A stretch of 35,558 nucleotides of DNA, from positions 9,730-45,287 of the forward strand of contig NZ_ANAX01000053.1 in the NCBI RefSeq assembly GCF_000341065.1, written 5' to 3'. The position numbers were made by a program, and so were the translations under genes. Shown piece by piece: positions 16,773 through 23,946 of this stretch; position 1 is the stretch's first letter; each line of letters begins with the position of its first letter. Origin of the DNA: Nocardiopsis halotolerans DSM 44410. Its GTDB lineage: Bacteria > Actinomycetota > Actinomycetes > Streptosporangiales > Streptosporangiaceae. The notes under the pieces were generated by a model that did no database searches, was not told the origin of the DNA, and saw only the letters and a program-made list of their open reading frames with translations.

Positions 16773-16843
16773 GGAGGGCACGGGTACGGAGACGGCGCCG
16801 GAAGGCACGGAAACGGCCCTCGGAGGCACGGGGACGGCACCGG
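16773..16843. repeat. Short degenerate tandem repeats in the convergent gap
   Basis: Three imperfect copies of a 22-27 base unit beginning GGA(G/A)GGCACGG and containing ACGG lie at 16773, 16800 and 16822, filling the gap between the small gene ending at 16759 and the kinase stop at 16848. They may be a polymorphic spacer. No obvious terminator hairpin is seen. Confidence 0.55.
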
Positions 16844-16847
16844 GCGG

Positions 16848-17819
16848 TCACCCCGTCACGGTGCCGCGGATGTCGGCGACGCCCTCGGGCAGGTCCTCCA
16901 GGGTGTCCCCGGGCGAGCACAGCACCGCACCGGCGACCGCGTGGCCCAGACGCAGCCGCCGTTCCGGGGAGAGGCCGTCGAGCAGGCCGGACAGGAACCC
17001 CGCGGCGAACGCGTCGCCCGCGCCGACCGCCTCGACCACGTCCACCGGCGGAGACGGCACGAACACCGGGCCGTCCTCGTCGAAGCAGGTGGCGCCGTGT
17101 TCGGCGTCCTTGACCACCAGCACCGGGACCTCGGGCAGCACGGCGCGCACGTCCTCGGCCGTCGGGGTGCCCCACAGCCGTTCGGCCTCGTCCCGGCCCA
17201 CGAACACCACGTCCGCGCGGCGTGCGAGGTCGAGAAGCACCGGCGCGGCGGTTCTCGGCCGCCACAGCGCGGGCCGGTGGTTGACGTCGAAGGAGCGCAG
17301 CGCCCCGTTCCCGTTCCGCCGGTCCAGCAGGTGTTCCACGAGTGCGGCGGCACGCGCGGACAGCGCCGGGGTGATACCGGACAGGTGGACCACACGGGCA
17401 CCGAGCGACCAGACCCTGTCGGCGTCGGCGGCCGACAGCGCGGACGCGGCCGAACCGGCGCGGTAGTACAGCACGCCCGCGCCACCGGGTCCGGTGTCCT
17501 TGACGTACAGGCCGGTGGGGCGTTCGGGGTCCACCTCCACGCCGCGCACGTCCACGCCCAACCGGGCGACGTCCTCGGTGACGATGCGGCCGAAGGGGTC
17601 GTCGCCGACGCGGCTGACCCAGGAGGAGGCGTGTCCCATGCGGGCCAGGGCAACGGCGACGTTGGACTCCGCGCCGCCGGTGCCCACCACCAGCTTCGTT
17701 CCGGCGGCGAGCGCCTCGGCGGAGGCCAGCACGGCCATGGTCTCGCCGACGCAGACGACGTCGGTCCCCGTGGTCTCTCTCGTGGGCTCGCCTCCCGTGG
17801 GGGCCGGGTGCTCGCTCAT
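16848..17819 (-). CDS. PfkB family carbohydrate kinase (2-keto-3-deoxygluconate kinase-like)
   Basis: 323 residues, the usual PfkB length. Signature 1 is GTGGAESNVAVALARMG (residues about 46-62). Signature 2 is VEAVGAGDAFAAGFLSGLL near 255-273, with the catalytic Asp in GAGD. The N-terminal VCVGETMAVL and the sugar-contact region LYYRAGSAASAL fit KDG-kinase-like enzymes, which phosphorylate the sugar acid with ATP. Its ATG overlaps the deacylase stop by four bases (ATGA, 17816-17819), so translation is coupled. In actinomycetes a kinase of this type recurs beside N-acyl-D-amino-acid deacylase and ridA, so the true substrate may differ from KDG. Confidence 0.9.
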   Translation of the reverse strand: MSEHPAPTGGEPTRETTGTDVVCVGETMAVLASAEALAAGTKLVVGTGGAESNVAVALARMGHASSWVSRVGDDPFGRIVTEDVARLGVDVRGVEVDPERPTGLYVKDTGPGGAGVLYYRAGSAASALSAADADRVWSLGARVVHLSGITPALSARAAALVEHLLDRRNGNGALRSFDVNHRPALWRPRTAAPVLLDLARRADVVFVGRDEAERLWGTPTAEDVRAVLPEVPVLVVKDAEHGATCFDEDGPVFVPSPPVDVVEAVGAGDAFAAGFLSGLLDGLSPERRLRLGHAVAGAVLCSPGDTLEDLPEGVADIRGTVTG

Positions 17820-19414
17820 CGACGGTTCCTCCGGACGGATCGGCCGGGCAGGCGGTCGGTGCGACGGCCGTCCCGGACGGTGAACTCCCCCGACACGAGG
17901 ACGTGGTGGATGCCCTCGGGGGCGAGGCGGGGCTCCTCGTAGGTGGCGCGGGCGGCCACGGTGTCGGGGTCCAGGACCACCAGGTCGGCGATCGCGCCGG
18001 CCTGGACGATGCCCCGGTCGGTGAGCCCGAGTCTACGCGCGGGCCGCGAGGTGAGGTGGCGGACGCACTCCTCCAGGGTGAGCACGCCGAGTTCACGCAC
18101 ATAGTGGCCGAGGTAGCGGGGGAAGGTGCCCCAGCCGCGCGGGTGCGGTTTGGCTCCGGCGAGGATGCCGTCGCTTCCGGCTGTGTGGGAGCTGTGTCGC
18201 ATGATGGTGCGGATGTTCTCCTCGTTGCCGACCTGGAGCAGGCAGCCGCTGCGCAACTCGTCGGCCACGAGCAGATCCATGTAGAGGTCGCCGGGTGCGC
18301 GTCCGCGCCGCTCGGCGAGGTCGGCGACGGAGGAGCCGACGGCCCAGGACAGGACGGGGTCGGCGACACCGGTGACGACGATGGCCGACCAGTCCATGGG
18401 GACGCCGTGGTTGCCGTCGGTGCCCTCGGTCTCGATCTCGCGCAGGACGCGTGCGCGGGTGGGGGCGTCGCGCAGGCGTTCCAGGGTGGCGGCGGTGCCC
18501 CCGGTCTGGACCCAGCTGGGCAGCGGCGCTCCGAGGTGGGTGGCGCTGGCCCGGTAGGGGTAGCTGTCCAGGGTGACGTCGAGGCCGTGGCGGACGGTGG
18601 CCTCGTCGATGGCGTCCAGGACCTCGGGGGCGCGTCCGCGGTTCTGCGGAAAGTTGACGTGGCAGTGCGCGAGGTGGAGGGGGACGTGGGCGCGGCGGGC
18701 GATCTCCAGACACTCCTGGTACGACTCCACGACCCGGGAACCGTAGTTGCGATGGTGGGGGCAGTAGTAGCCGCCCGCGGCGCGGACGGGTTCGAGGAGG
18801 GCGGTGATCTCGTCGTCGGTGGCGTACATGCCGGGTGTGTAGGTCAGTCCGGCGGAGAGGCCGTGCGCGCCGTCCGCCATGCCCTCGGCGACGATCCCGC
18901 GCATGCGGTCGAGCTCGGCGGGTGTGGGCGGGCGGTCCTCGTTGCCGAGGACGGCCATGCGGACGTTGCCCTGGGGAACGAGGCAGGCGGCGTTGACGGG
19001 CGCGCCCGCGTCGATCCGGTCGAGGTACCCGCCGACGCCGCGCCAGGAGTGGTCGAGGTCGGGGAGGCCGTTCCATCCGGCGAGCTGGGAGCGGAGTTCC
19101 CCGGCCGTGTCGTCGGTGACCGGGGCGTAGCCGAGTCCGTCCTGTCCGAGGACCTCCAGTGTGACGCCCTGGAGGGTCTTGGCCTCGTGCGCCGGATCGG
19201 CGAGGACGGCCAGGTCCGAGTGGGAGTGCATGTCGATGAAGCCGGGGGCGACCACGAGCCCGTCCACGTCGACGACGGCACCGGTGGTGCGCGCGCTCCC
19301 GGCAGGGACGACGTGGGTGACGCGGCCGTGGCGGAGGACGACGTCGGCACGGCGGGAGGGTCCGCCGGTACCGTCGACCACCCGTCCGCCGGTGAGTACG
19401 GTCTCGGGCTGCAC
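17816..19414 (-). CDS. Amidohydrolase, N-acyl-D-amino-acid deacylase family
   Basis: 532 residues from GTG 19414 after GGAGGAACA. The N-terminal strand domain (VLTGGRVVDGTGG) precedes the TIM-barrel metal site GFIDMHSHSDL. The family's zinc-bridging Cys in a G-N-C-G motif is replaced: the aligned segment reads EVLGQDGLGYAP, giving Asp. Later metal or substrate residues include YCPHHRNYG, LAHCHVNFP and the C-terminal HSSHTAGSDGILAG, whose Asp is the expected catalytic base. The C-terminus has the usual small beta domain (ADLVVLDPDTV). Family enzymes release D-amino acids from N-acyl forms. It is first in an operon with the PfkB kinase and divergent from ridA. The Asp variant may mark a subfamily with another substrate. 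Confidence 0.9.
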   Translation of the reverse strand: MQPETVLTGGRVVDGTGGPSRRADVVLRHGRVTHVVPAGSARTTGAVVDVDGLVVAPGFIDMHSHSDLAVLADPAHEAKTLQGVTLEVLGQDGLGYAPVTDDTAGELRSQLAGWNGLPDLDHSWRGVGGYLDRIDAGAPVNAACLVPQGNVRMAVLGNEDRPPTPAELDRMRGIVAEGMADGAHGLSAGLTYTPGMYATDDEITALLEPVRAAGGYYCPHHRNYGSRVVESYQECLEIARRAHVPLHLAHCHVNFPQNRGRAPEVLDAIDEATVRHGLDVTLDSYPYRASATHLGAPLPSWVQTGGTAATLERLRDAPTRARVLREIETEGTDGNHGVPMDWSAIVVTGVADPVLSWAVGSSVADLAERRGRAPGDLYMDLLVADELRSGCLLQVGNEENIRTIMRHSSHTAGSDGILAGAKPHPRGWGTFPRYLGHYVRELGVLTLEECVRHLTSRPARRLGLTDRGIVQAGAIADLVVLDPDTVAARATYEEPRLAPEGIHHVLVSGEFTVRDGRRTDRLPGRSVRRNRR

Positions 19415-19480
19415 TGTTCCTCCGTTCGACGTGCCGATCCCTTCGGGCGGCGCGCCGCCGCCCGGGTGTCGGTGTGACCC

Positions 19481-19510
19481 AAGATACGCTTCCCGGAAGA
19501 TAATTGGTAA
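19481..19510 (-). promoter_or_regulatory. Promoter of the deacylase-kinase operon
   Basis: On the minus strand TTACCA (19505-19510), an 18-base spacer and TATCTT (19481-19486) form a plausible -35/-10 pair about 67 bases upstream of GTG 19414. The -35 box lies inside the dyad at 19503-19523. Confidence 0.45.
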
Positions 19511-19523
19511 CTTTGTTGCCAAT
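19503..19523. promoter_or_regulatory. 21-bp operator-like inverted repeat between deacylase and ridA
   Basis: Half-sites ATTGGTAAC and GTTGCCAAT (8 of 9 bases complementary) flank a TTT centre in the only A/T-rich stretch of the divergent gap. It covers the deacylase -35 box, so binding would be expected to repress that operon and perhaps ridA too. No regulator gene is adjacent; its binder is unknown. Confidence 0.65.
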
Positions 19524-19596
19524 AAATGGGCACGTGGCCGCCCGTGCACCGGCACGGGACCGTGCACGCGTCACCACCCAGCGAAGGAGTCCACGG

Positions 19597-19977
19597 ATGT
19601 CCAAGAAGGCGGTCCGCACCGAGAACGCCCCCGCCCCGGCTGGCGCGTACAGCCAGGGGGTGGTCGCGGGCGGGTTCCTGTACACCGCGGGCTTCGGCCC
19701 GCAGGAGCCCGGAACCGGCCGGGTGGCCACGACCGTGGGCGAGCAGACCGCCCAGGTGCTGGCCAACGTCTCCGCGGTGCTCGCCGAGCACGGGCTGACC
19801 CTGGACGACGTCGTGAAGGCGACCGTCCACCTGGAGAACCTCAAGGCGGACTTCCCCGAGTTCAACGCCGTGTACGAGGAGCACTTCAGTGCCCCCTACC
19901 CCGTGCGCACCACCGTGGGGTCGGACCTGGCGGACATCCTCGTGGAGATCGACGTGGTGGCCAAGCTCCGCGACTGA
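19597..19977 (+). CDS. ridA: RidA family enamine/imine deaminase
   Basis: 126 residues from ATG 19597 after GAAGGAG. Family marks are the N-terminal AYSQGVVAGGFLYTAGFGP, the central QVLANVSAVLAEHGLTLDDVVKATVHL and the C-terminal PVRTTVGSDLADILVEIDVVA, with the substrate-binding Arg in PVRT. RidA proteins are small trimeric cytosolic enzymes that hydrolyse reactive 2-aminoacrylate and related imines made by PLP or FAD enzymes acting on amino acids. It is divergent from the deacylase operon across a shared operator-like site, which fits clean-up of imines formed during D-amino-acid breakdown. Confidence 0.93.
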   Translation: MSKKAVRTENAPAPAGAYSQGVVAGGFLYTAGFGPQEPGTGRVATTVGEQTAQVLANVSAVLAEHGLTLDDVVKATVHLENLKADFPEFNAVYEEHFSAPYPVRTTVGSDLADILVEIDVVAKLRD

Positions 19978-20001
19978 CGGCGGCTCGTCACCGGTGGTCC
20001 G

Positions 20002-20013
20002 GGCCGTACGGCC
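20002..20013. terminator. Small palindrome between ridA and methyltransferase
   Basis: GGCCG-TA-CGGCC lies between the convergent stops at 19977 and 20016. It is short for a terminator but correctly placed. Confidence 0.3.
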
Positions 20014-20015
20014 GG

Positions 20016-20672
20016 TCAGGCGTTCCGGCGGGCACGGACCACCAGGTCGTGCGCGGTGCGGGGCTCCCCGCCCAGGACGGACGTCCCGGTGCGGATCTCG
20101 TCGGCCAGCACGCTCCACTCCCCCTCGGGCAGAGCCGCCGCCACCTCGTCCCCCGTGTAGAACAGCTCGGGGTTGTGCGGGCGCGGCACGCCCTCCTCCA
20201 GGTCGCGGACGTGGTGCGCGACGACCAGGAGCTCTCCCCCCGGTGCGACCGCGGCGGCCAGCGCCGGGAAGAACCGCGCCCGAGCCTCCGGAGGCAGGTG
20301 CATGAACTGCGCCGTCACCAGGTCGAACGCGGCCTCGGGCGGGTCCCACCGGGTCACGTCCGCCTGGGTCCACGTGATGCGCTCGGCCGCCTCCCCACCG
20401 CGCTCACGGACGTGGACCGCCGCTCTCTCCAGCGCCACGGTCGAGATGTCGAGCGCGGTCACCCGCCAGCCCCGCTCGGCGAGCCAGAGCGCGTCGGCGC
20501 CCTCGCCGCTGCCCACGTCCAGCGCCCGGCCGGGCTCCAGGTCCGCGACCTCGGAGACCAGGTGGCGGTTGGGCTTCCCACTCCAGATCCGGTCCTGGGA
20601 GCGGTAGCGCTCGTTCCAGAACTCCTCACCCATGTCCTCGGGCAGGGGGTCCCTCATCGGTTCACCGGCCAT
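20016..20672 (-). CDS. Class I SAM-dependent methyltransferase
   Basis: 218 residues from ATG 20672 after GGAGGTGGTCGAC. The Rossmann fold is clear: motif I ALDVGSGEGADALWLAERGW, the post-I acidic strand VTALDIS, motif II FDLVTAQFMHLPPE and motif III ALAAAVAPGGELLVVAHH. The N-terminal FWNERYRSQDRIWSGKPN is shared with the TehB/thiopurine-methyltransferase-like group, whose members act on tellurite or small thiols and amines. The substrate cannot be told from sequence. It is convergent with ridA and follows the tetR gene on the same strand after 119 bases, and may be transcribed separately. Confidence 0.9.
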   Translation of the reverse strand: MAGEPMRDPLPEDMGEEFWNERYRSQDRIWSGKPNRHLVSEVADLEPGRALDVGSGEGADALWLAERGWRVTALDISTVALERAAVHVRERGGEAAERITWTQADVTRWDPPEAAFDLVTAQFMHLPPEARARFFPALAAAVAPGGELLVVAHHVRDLEEGVPRPHNPELFYTGDEVAAALPEGEWSVLADEIRTGTSVLGGEPRTAHDLVVRARRNA

Positions 20673-20726
20673 GTCGACCACCTCCGCGCCCCACTCTTCC
20701 CAGCGCGTCCGCGGCACGCAATGTTC

Positions 20727-20743
20727 TTTGCCGGTGTGGCAAA
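20727..20743. promoter_or_regulatory. Dyad upstream of the methyltransferase gene
   Basis: TTTGCC and GGCAAA around a 5-base centre form a perfect inverted repeat 54 bases before ATG 20672, in an A/T-enriched patch. It could be an operator or a weak terminator of the tetR gene ending at 20792. Confidence 0.4.
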
Positions 20744-20791
20744 ACGCGCCTCGAACCGCTGCCGGGCCCCGGAGGCGCTCACGGCCCGGGG

Positions 20792-21412
20792 TCACCCCCG
20801 ACCCGGCTCCCCGTCGTCCTCCGGTTCCCCGAAACCGTCCAGGCACAGGTCCAGCAGCGCCTGGAGCCGGTCCGTGAGCCGCTCGCGGTCGAGCGCGCGC
20901 AGCGCCGTCGCCCCCTCGACCAGTCGGACCCGGGTGAGCCCCAGCATCACCGCCGACATCAACGACGCGTGCGCCCGTGCGTCGTCCCCGCCCAGATAGG
21001 CCGTCAGCGGATCGATCATCGCGGTGGTGATCCGCCCCTGGTAGACCTTCTGGAGGTCGGGGTCGCCCGCGGAGTCGTCCAGGGCGCGCTGGAGCGCGGT
21101 GCCCTCGCCGTGCAGGCGGCTCACCGCGTGCTCGGCCAGCCGACGCGTGAGCGTGGCCGGATCGCCCTCGATCAGCCCGGGGAAGACGCCGTCCGCGCGC
21201 AGGAGTTCGGTCAGCAGCCCGCGTTTGGCGCCGAAGTAGCGGTTGATCAACGCGACGTTGACCCCCGCGTGCGAGGCGATCATCCTCGACGACACGGAGC
21301 CGTACCCCTCGTTGGTGAACAGCTCCTTGGCACTGGCGAGGATGCGCGCCTTCGTGGCCTCACGCCCCCGCGTCGGCCCGGGGTCGCCTCCGGTTTCCTC
21401 CGGATGATCCAT
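20792..21412 (-). CDS. TetR family transcriptional repressor
   Basis: 206 residues. ATG 21412 is chosen because AAGGGG lies 7 bases upstream; a GTG at 21418 is too close to it. The N-terminal HTH (about residues 16-62) is classic TetR: TKARILASAKELFTNEGYGSVSSRMIASHAGVNVALINRYFGAKRGLLTELL. The C-terminal ligand domain is all-helical and variable, ending in an acidic Gly-rich tail. It is divergent from the MFS exporter, and a TTGAC-N2-GTCAA dyad in the shared region fits local repression relieved by the exported compound. The ligand is unknown. Confidence 0.92.
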   Translation of the reverse strand: MDHPEETGGDPGPTRGREATKARILASAKELFTNEGYGSVSSRMIASHAGVNVALINRYFGAKRGLLTELLRADGVFPGLIEGDPATLTRRLAEHAVSRLHGEGTALQRALDDSAGDPDLQKVYQGRITTAMIDPLTAYLGGDDARAHASLMSAVMLGLTRVRLVEGATALRALDRERLTDRLQALLDLCLDGFGEPEDDGEPGRG

Positions 21413-21509
21413 CTGCACACCCCTTGGCGGCTGCGGTCTGGCTTCCAGAACTCCAGGTTGGCACCCCTGGCGAACCGACGCATACCGAAACGTGCGGAGA
21501 GATATCGAT

Positions 21510-21538
21510 TTGACAGGTCAACAGCGTTTACATATACC
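21510..21538 (+). promoter_or_regulatory. MFS promoter with overlapping TetR-type operator
   Basis: TTGACA (21510-21515), a 17-base spacer and TATACC (21533-21538) make a good sigma-70-type promoter. The perfect dyad TTGAC-AG-GTCAA (21510-21521) sits on the -35 box, the usual place for a TetR repressor site. The predicted transcription start is near 21545. Confidence 0.6.
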
Positions 21539-21547
21539 TGGAGGAGC

Positions 21548-21685
21548 ATGACGCCCCCGGCAGAGCGCCGCGGGGCCTTTCGTGCGTCCGCGATCGGGGG
21601 CTTGCGTGGAACAGTCGTTGCGTGGGGAGACCGAACCGGAGCGCACGGGCGCCGATCCGGCCGCGGGCACCGAGACCTCCGATGA
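21548..21685 (+). CDS. Possible 45-residue leader ORF overlapping the MFS start
   Basis: ATG 21548 follows GGAGGAGC, the best ribosome site in the region, but its frame is not that of the MFS gene; it runs 45 Arg/Gly-rich codons and stops at 21685, inside the MFS coding region. It could be a leader whose translation controls the exporter. It could also be chance, especially as the predicted transcript start (about 21545) falls inside the ribosome site. Confidence 0.3.
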   Translation: MTPPAERRGAFRASAIGGLRGTVVAWGDRTGAHGRRSGRGHRDLR

Positions 21686-23339
21686 TCCCTCCACCCGATC
21701 CCCGGGGGCCGCCACCACGGACGCTCCCGCGCGCACCGCCCCCGAGGGAGCTCCCCACGACGGCACGCCCCCGCTGCCCCCGCGCCGCGTCGTGCACCGC
21801 ATCATGGTCGGCCTGGTCCTGGCCATGCTCACCTCGATGCTCACCAACTCCATCGTGGGCACCGCCCTGCCGACGATCATGGGCGAGCTCGGAGGCCAGG
21901 ACCGCCTGGCCTGGGTCGCCACGGCGGCGCTGCTGACCATGACCGCCTCCACCCCCGTGTGGGGCAAGCTCTCCGACATCTGGGGGCGCAAGCTCCTCTT
22001 CCAGCTGGCCCTGCTCGTCTTCATCGTGGCCTCGGTCGCGGCGGGCCTGGCCCAGGACATCAACTGGCTGATCGCGGCCCGCGCCCTCCAGGGGCTGGGC
22101 GTCGGCGGCCTGGCCACGCTGCCCAACATCATCCTCGGAGACGTGGTCACACCCCGCGAACGCGGCCGTTACAGCGGACTCATCGGCATGGTGTTCGGTG
22201 TGTCCACCGTCCTCGGACCGCTGGTGGGCGGGTTCCTCGTGGACAGCCCGCTCGGCTGGCGGTGGTGTTTCCTCATCACCGTGCCGCTGGCCGTGTTCGC
22301 GTTCGTCGTCATCCAGTTCATGTTCACCATGCCCTTCGTCCCCCGCCGGGACGCGCCCGTGGACTGGCTGGGCGCCGGGTTGGTCTTCGGCGCGGCCAGC
22401 ACCGTGATCGTCCTGCTCAGCCTGGGCGGAACCCAGATCCCCTGGAACTCCTCCCTGTCCTACGCCCTGGGCGCGGCGGCCGTCCTCCTCACCGCCGCCG
22501 CGGTGGTGGTCGAGCGCCGGGCGCGGGAGCCGATCATCCCGGCCCGCCTGTTCGGCGACCGCACGTTCGTGCTGGCCTCGCTCGGGTCGGTCTGCGTCGG
22601 GATGATGATGTTCGGCCTGATCATCTACACGCCGCAGTACCTCCAGATGGTCCACGGGATGACGCCGACCGTGTCCGGGCTGATGACGCTGCCCCTGGTG
22701 GCGTCGTTCCTGACCACCTCGATCGGCTCCGGCTACGCGGTGGGCGGCAGCGGCCGGTGGAAGGCCTACCCGGTGGTCGGCATGGCCCTGTGCCTGGTCG
22801 GGTTCACCGCACTCGGACAGGCCCACCTGGACCCCGGGCTGACCACGGTGGTCGCGGGACAGGTGATGGCCGGCCTCGGTTTCGGCCTGTGCATGCAGAT
22901 CCTGCTCCTGGCCACGCAGAGCGCCCTGCCCGTTTCCGACATGGCCGCGGGCACGGCCTCCGTCGTCTTCTTCCGCAACCTGGGCGGTGCCACCGGTGTC
23001 GCCGCGTTCGGCGCGGTGATGGTGGGCAGGCTCGACTCCGCGTTGGCGCAGGCCTCCGCCGACGCCCGGGCACGGGCGGCGGCCGACGCCGGGGCCGGTG
23101 TCGACTCGGGGGCCGCGGAGCTGTCGGTGGGGCTGGCCGACGCCGCCGAGTCCGCCCAGGGCTCCCCCGAACTGGTGCACTCGCTGCCGGGCCCGGTCCG
23201 CGACGTGATCGTGGGCGCCTTCGACCACGCCATGCAGGGGGTGTTCCTGGCGGGGATCCCGATCGCCGCGATCGGGCTCGTCACCGTGGTGTTCATGAGG
23301 GGGACACCGCTGCGCGGCGGCCCGCGGGGAGGGCGCTGA
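21606..23339 (+). CDS. MFS drug exporter, DHA2 (EmrB/QacA, 14-TM) family
   Basis: 577 residues from GTG 21606 (GGGGG upstream); GTG 21582 in frame is an alternative. A hydrophilic, Pro/Thr-rich tail of about 60 residues precedes the first TM. DHA2 marks are NSIVGTALPTIMGELG, motif A GKLSDIWGRKLLFQ after TM2, and motif C GVSTVLGPLVGGFLVD in TM5. About 14 membrane segments can be counted, followed by a soluble Ala/Asp-rich loop (about 480-530) before the last one. It exports hydrophobic compounds by proton antiport. Its operator and divergent tetR gene suggest induction by substrate. Confidence 0.92.
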   Translation: MEQSLRGETEPERTGADPAAGTETSDDPSTRSPGAATTDAPARTAPEGAPHDGTPPLPPRRVVHRIMVGLVLAMLTSMLTNSIVGTALPTIMGELGGQDRLAWVATAALLTMTASTPVWGKLSDIWGRKLLFQLALLVFIVASVAAGLAQDINWLIAARALQGLGVGGLATLPNIILGDVVTPRERGRYSGLIGMVFGVSTVLGPLVGGFLVDSPLGWRWCFLITVPLAVFAFVVIQFMFTMPFVPRRDAPVDWLGAGLVFGAASTVIVLLSLGGTQIPWNSSLSYALGAAAVLLTAAAVVVERRAREPIIPARLFGDRTFVLASLGSVCVGMMMFGLIIYTPQYLQMVHGMTPTVSGLMTLPLVASFLTTSIGSGYAVGGSGRWKAYPVVGMALCLVGFTALGQAHLDPGLTTVVAGQVMAGLGFGLCMQILLLATQSALPVSDMAAGTASVVFFRNLGGATGVAAFGAVMVGRLDSALAQASADARARAAADAGAGVDSGAAELSVGLADAAESAQGSPELVHSLPGPVRDVIVGAFDHAMQGVFLAGIPIAAIGLVTVVFMRGTPLRGGPRGGR

Positions 23340-23342
23340 CGC

Positions 23343-23362
23343 CCGCGGCTCAGAGGCCGCGG
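23343..23362. terminator. Hairpin between the convergent MFS and GNAT genes
   Basis: CCGCGGC, a 6-base loop and GCCGCGG form a perfect 7-bp stem right after the MFS stop (23339), overlapping the GNAT stop codon (23350-23352). The genes are only 10 bases apart. Confidence 0.5.
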
Positions 23363-23811
23363 CGGAAGCCCTCGGTGGAGCTGTCGAAGCCCAGTGCGAG
23401 GCAGAACTGGTGGAAACCCTGCCCGCTCCCGTGTGACAGGAGCTCCACCTTGTGGCACCCGGCCCCGGTCGCCCGGTCCAGCGCGTCCTCCATGAGCGCC
23501 CGGCCGATGCCGCGGCGCCGGACCAGGGGATCGACCACGAGGTTGTCCACCACGGCCCAGGGCTGGGCGTCATGGGTCAGGTTGGCCACCACCAGCAGGT
23601 CGAGGGTGCCGATGATCTGGCCGCGCTGCTCGGCGACGAGGACCGTGCGGTCGGGGTCGTTCTCCATCCGCGTCCAGGCACGCACGGCGGCGGAGGACAT
23701 GCGGACGTGAGCGCTCTGCGTGTGGGTGGTGTCGCCGATTTCCCTGAGGAGACGCAGAATCGCACCGAGGTCCGACCGAATGGCCGCGCGGATAATCATG
23801 GCTGTCGGCAT
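23350..23811 (-). CDS. GNAT family N-acetyltransferase
   Basis: 153 residues from ATG 23811; ATG 23799 (149 residues, MIIRAA) is equally good by family convention. GNAT features are IIRAAIRSDLGAILRLLREIG (helix 1), the strand AEQRGQIIGTLDLLVV, VDNLVVDPLVRRRGIGRALM holding the acetyl-CoA-binding R/Q-x-x-G-x-G/A motif, and the C-terminal ELLSHGSGQGFHQFCLALGF. It acetylates an amine of an unknown substrate with acetyl-CoA in the cytosol. Neither start has a clear ribosome site, and a perfect hairpin lies over them (23800-23825), so expression may be controlled at initiation. Confidence 0.9.
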   Translation of the reverse strand: MPTAMIIRAAIRSDLGAILRLLREIGDTTHTQSAHVRMSSAAVRAWTRMENDPDRTVLVAEQRGQIIGTLDLLVVANLTHDAQPWAVVDNLVVDPLVRRRGIGRALMEDALDRATGAGCHKVELLSHGSGQGFHQFCLALGFDSSTEGFRRGL

Positions 23812-23825
23812 CGTAGCCGACAGCC
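23800..23825 (-). promoter_or_regulatory. Perfect hairpin over the GNAT translation start
   Basis: GGCTGTCGGC, a 6-base loop and GCCGACAGCC make a perfect 10-bp inverted repeat. ATG 23811 spans the stem-loop junction and ATG 23799 follows the stem directly. As RNA it would hide the start region; as DNA it could be an operator. Confidence 0.5.
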
Positions 23826-23866
23826 TGCGACAAGGCGGACGTCACCCTACATCCGACCACAAAACA

Positions 23867-23895
23867 CCGGGGGCGGGGACGGTGCCCGCCCCCGG
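23867..23895 (-). terminator. Terminator of the DivIVA-like gene
   Basis: CCGGGGGCGGG and CCCGCCCCCGG pair perfectly over 11 bp around a 7-base loop. On the minus strand TGTTTTGT follows, giving a short U-tract. It lies 52 bases after the stop at 23947. Confidence 0.8.
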
Positions 23896-23946
23896 AAACC
23901 GTTCCGGGGCCGGTGGGACCGACGGGCCACGACCTCCGGACACGGT

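Noticed and set aside
21528-23573. 681-codon minus-strand frame opposite the MFS gene
   Set aside because: The plus frame encodes clear TM segments and MFS motifs; the antisense frame is His/Gly/Arg-rich without any domain.
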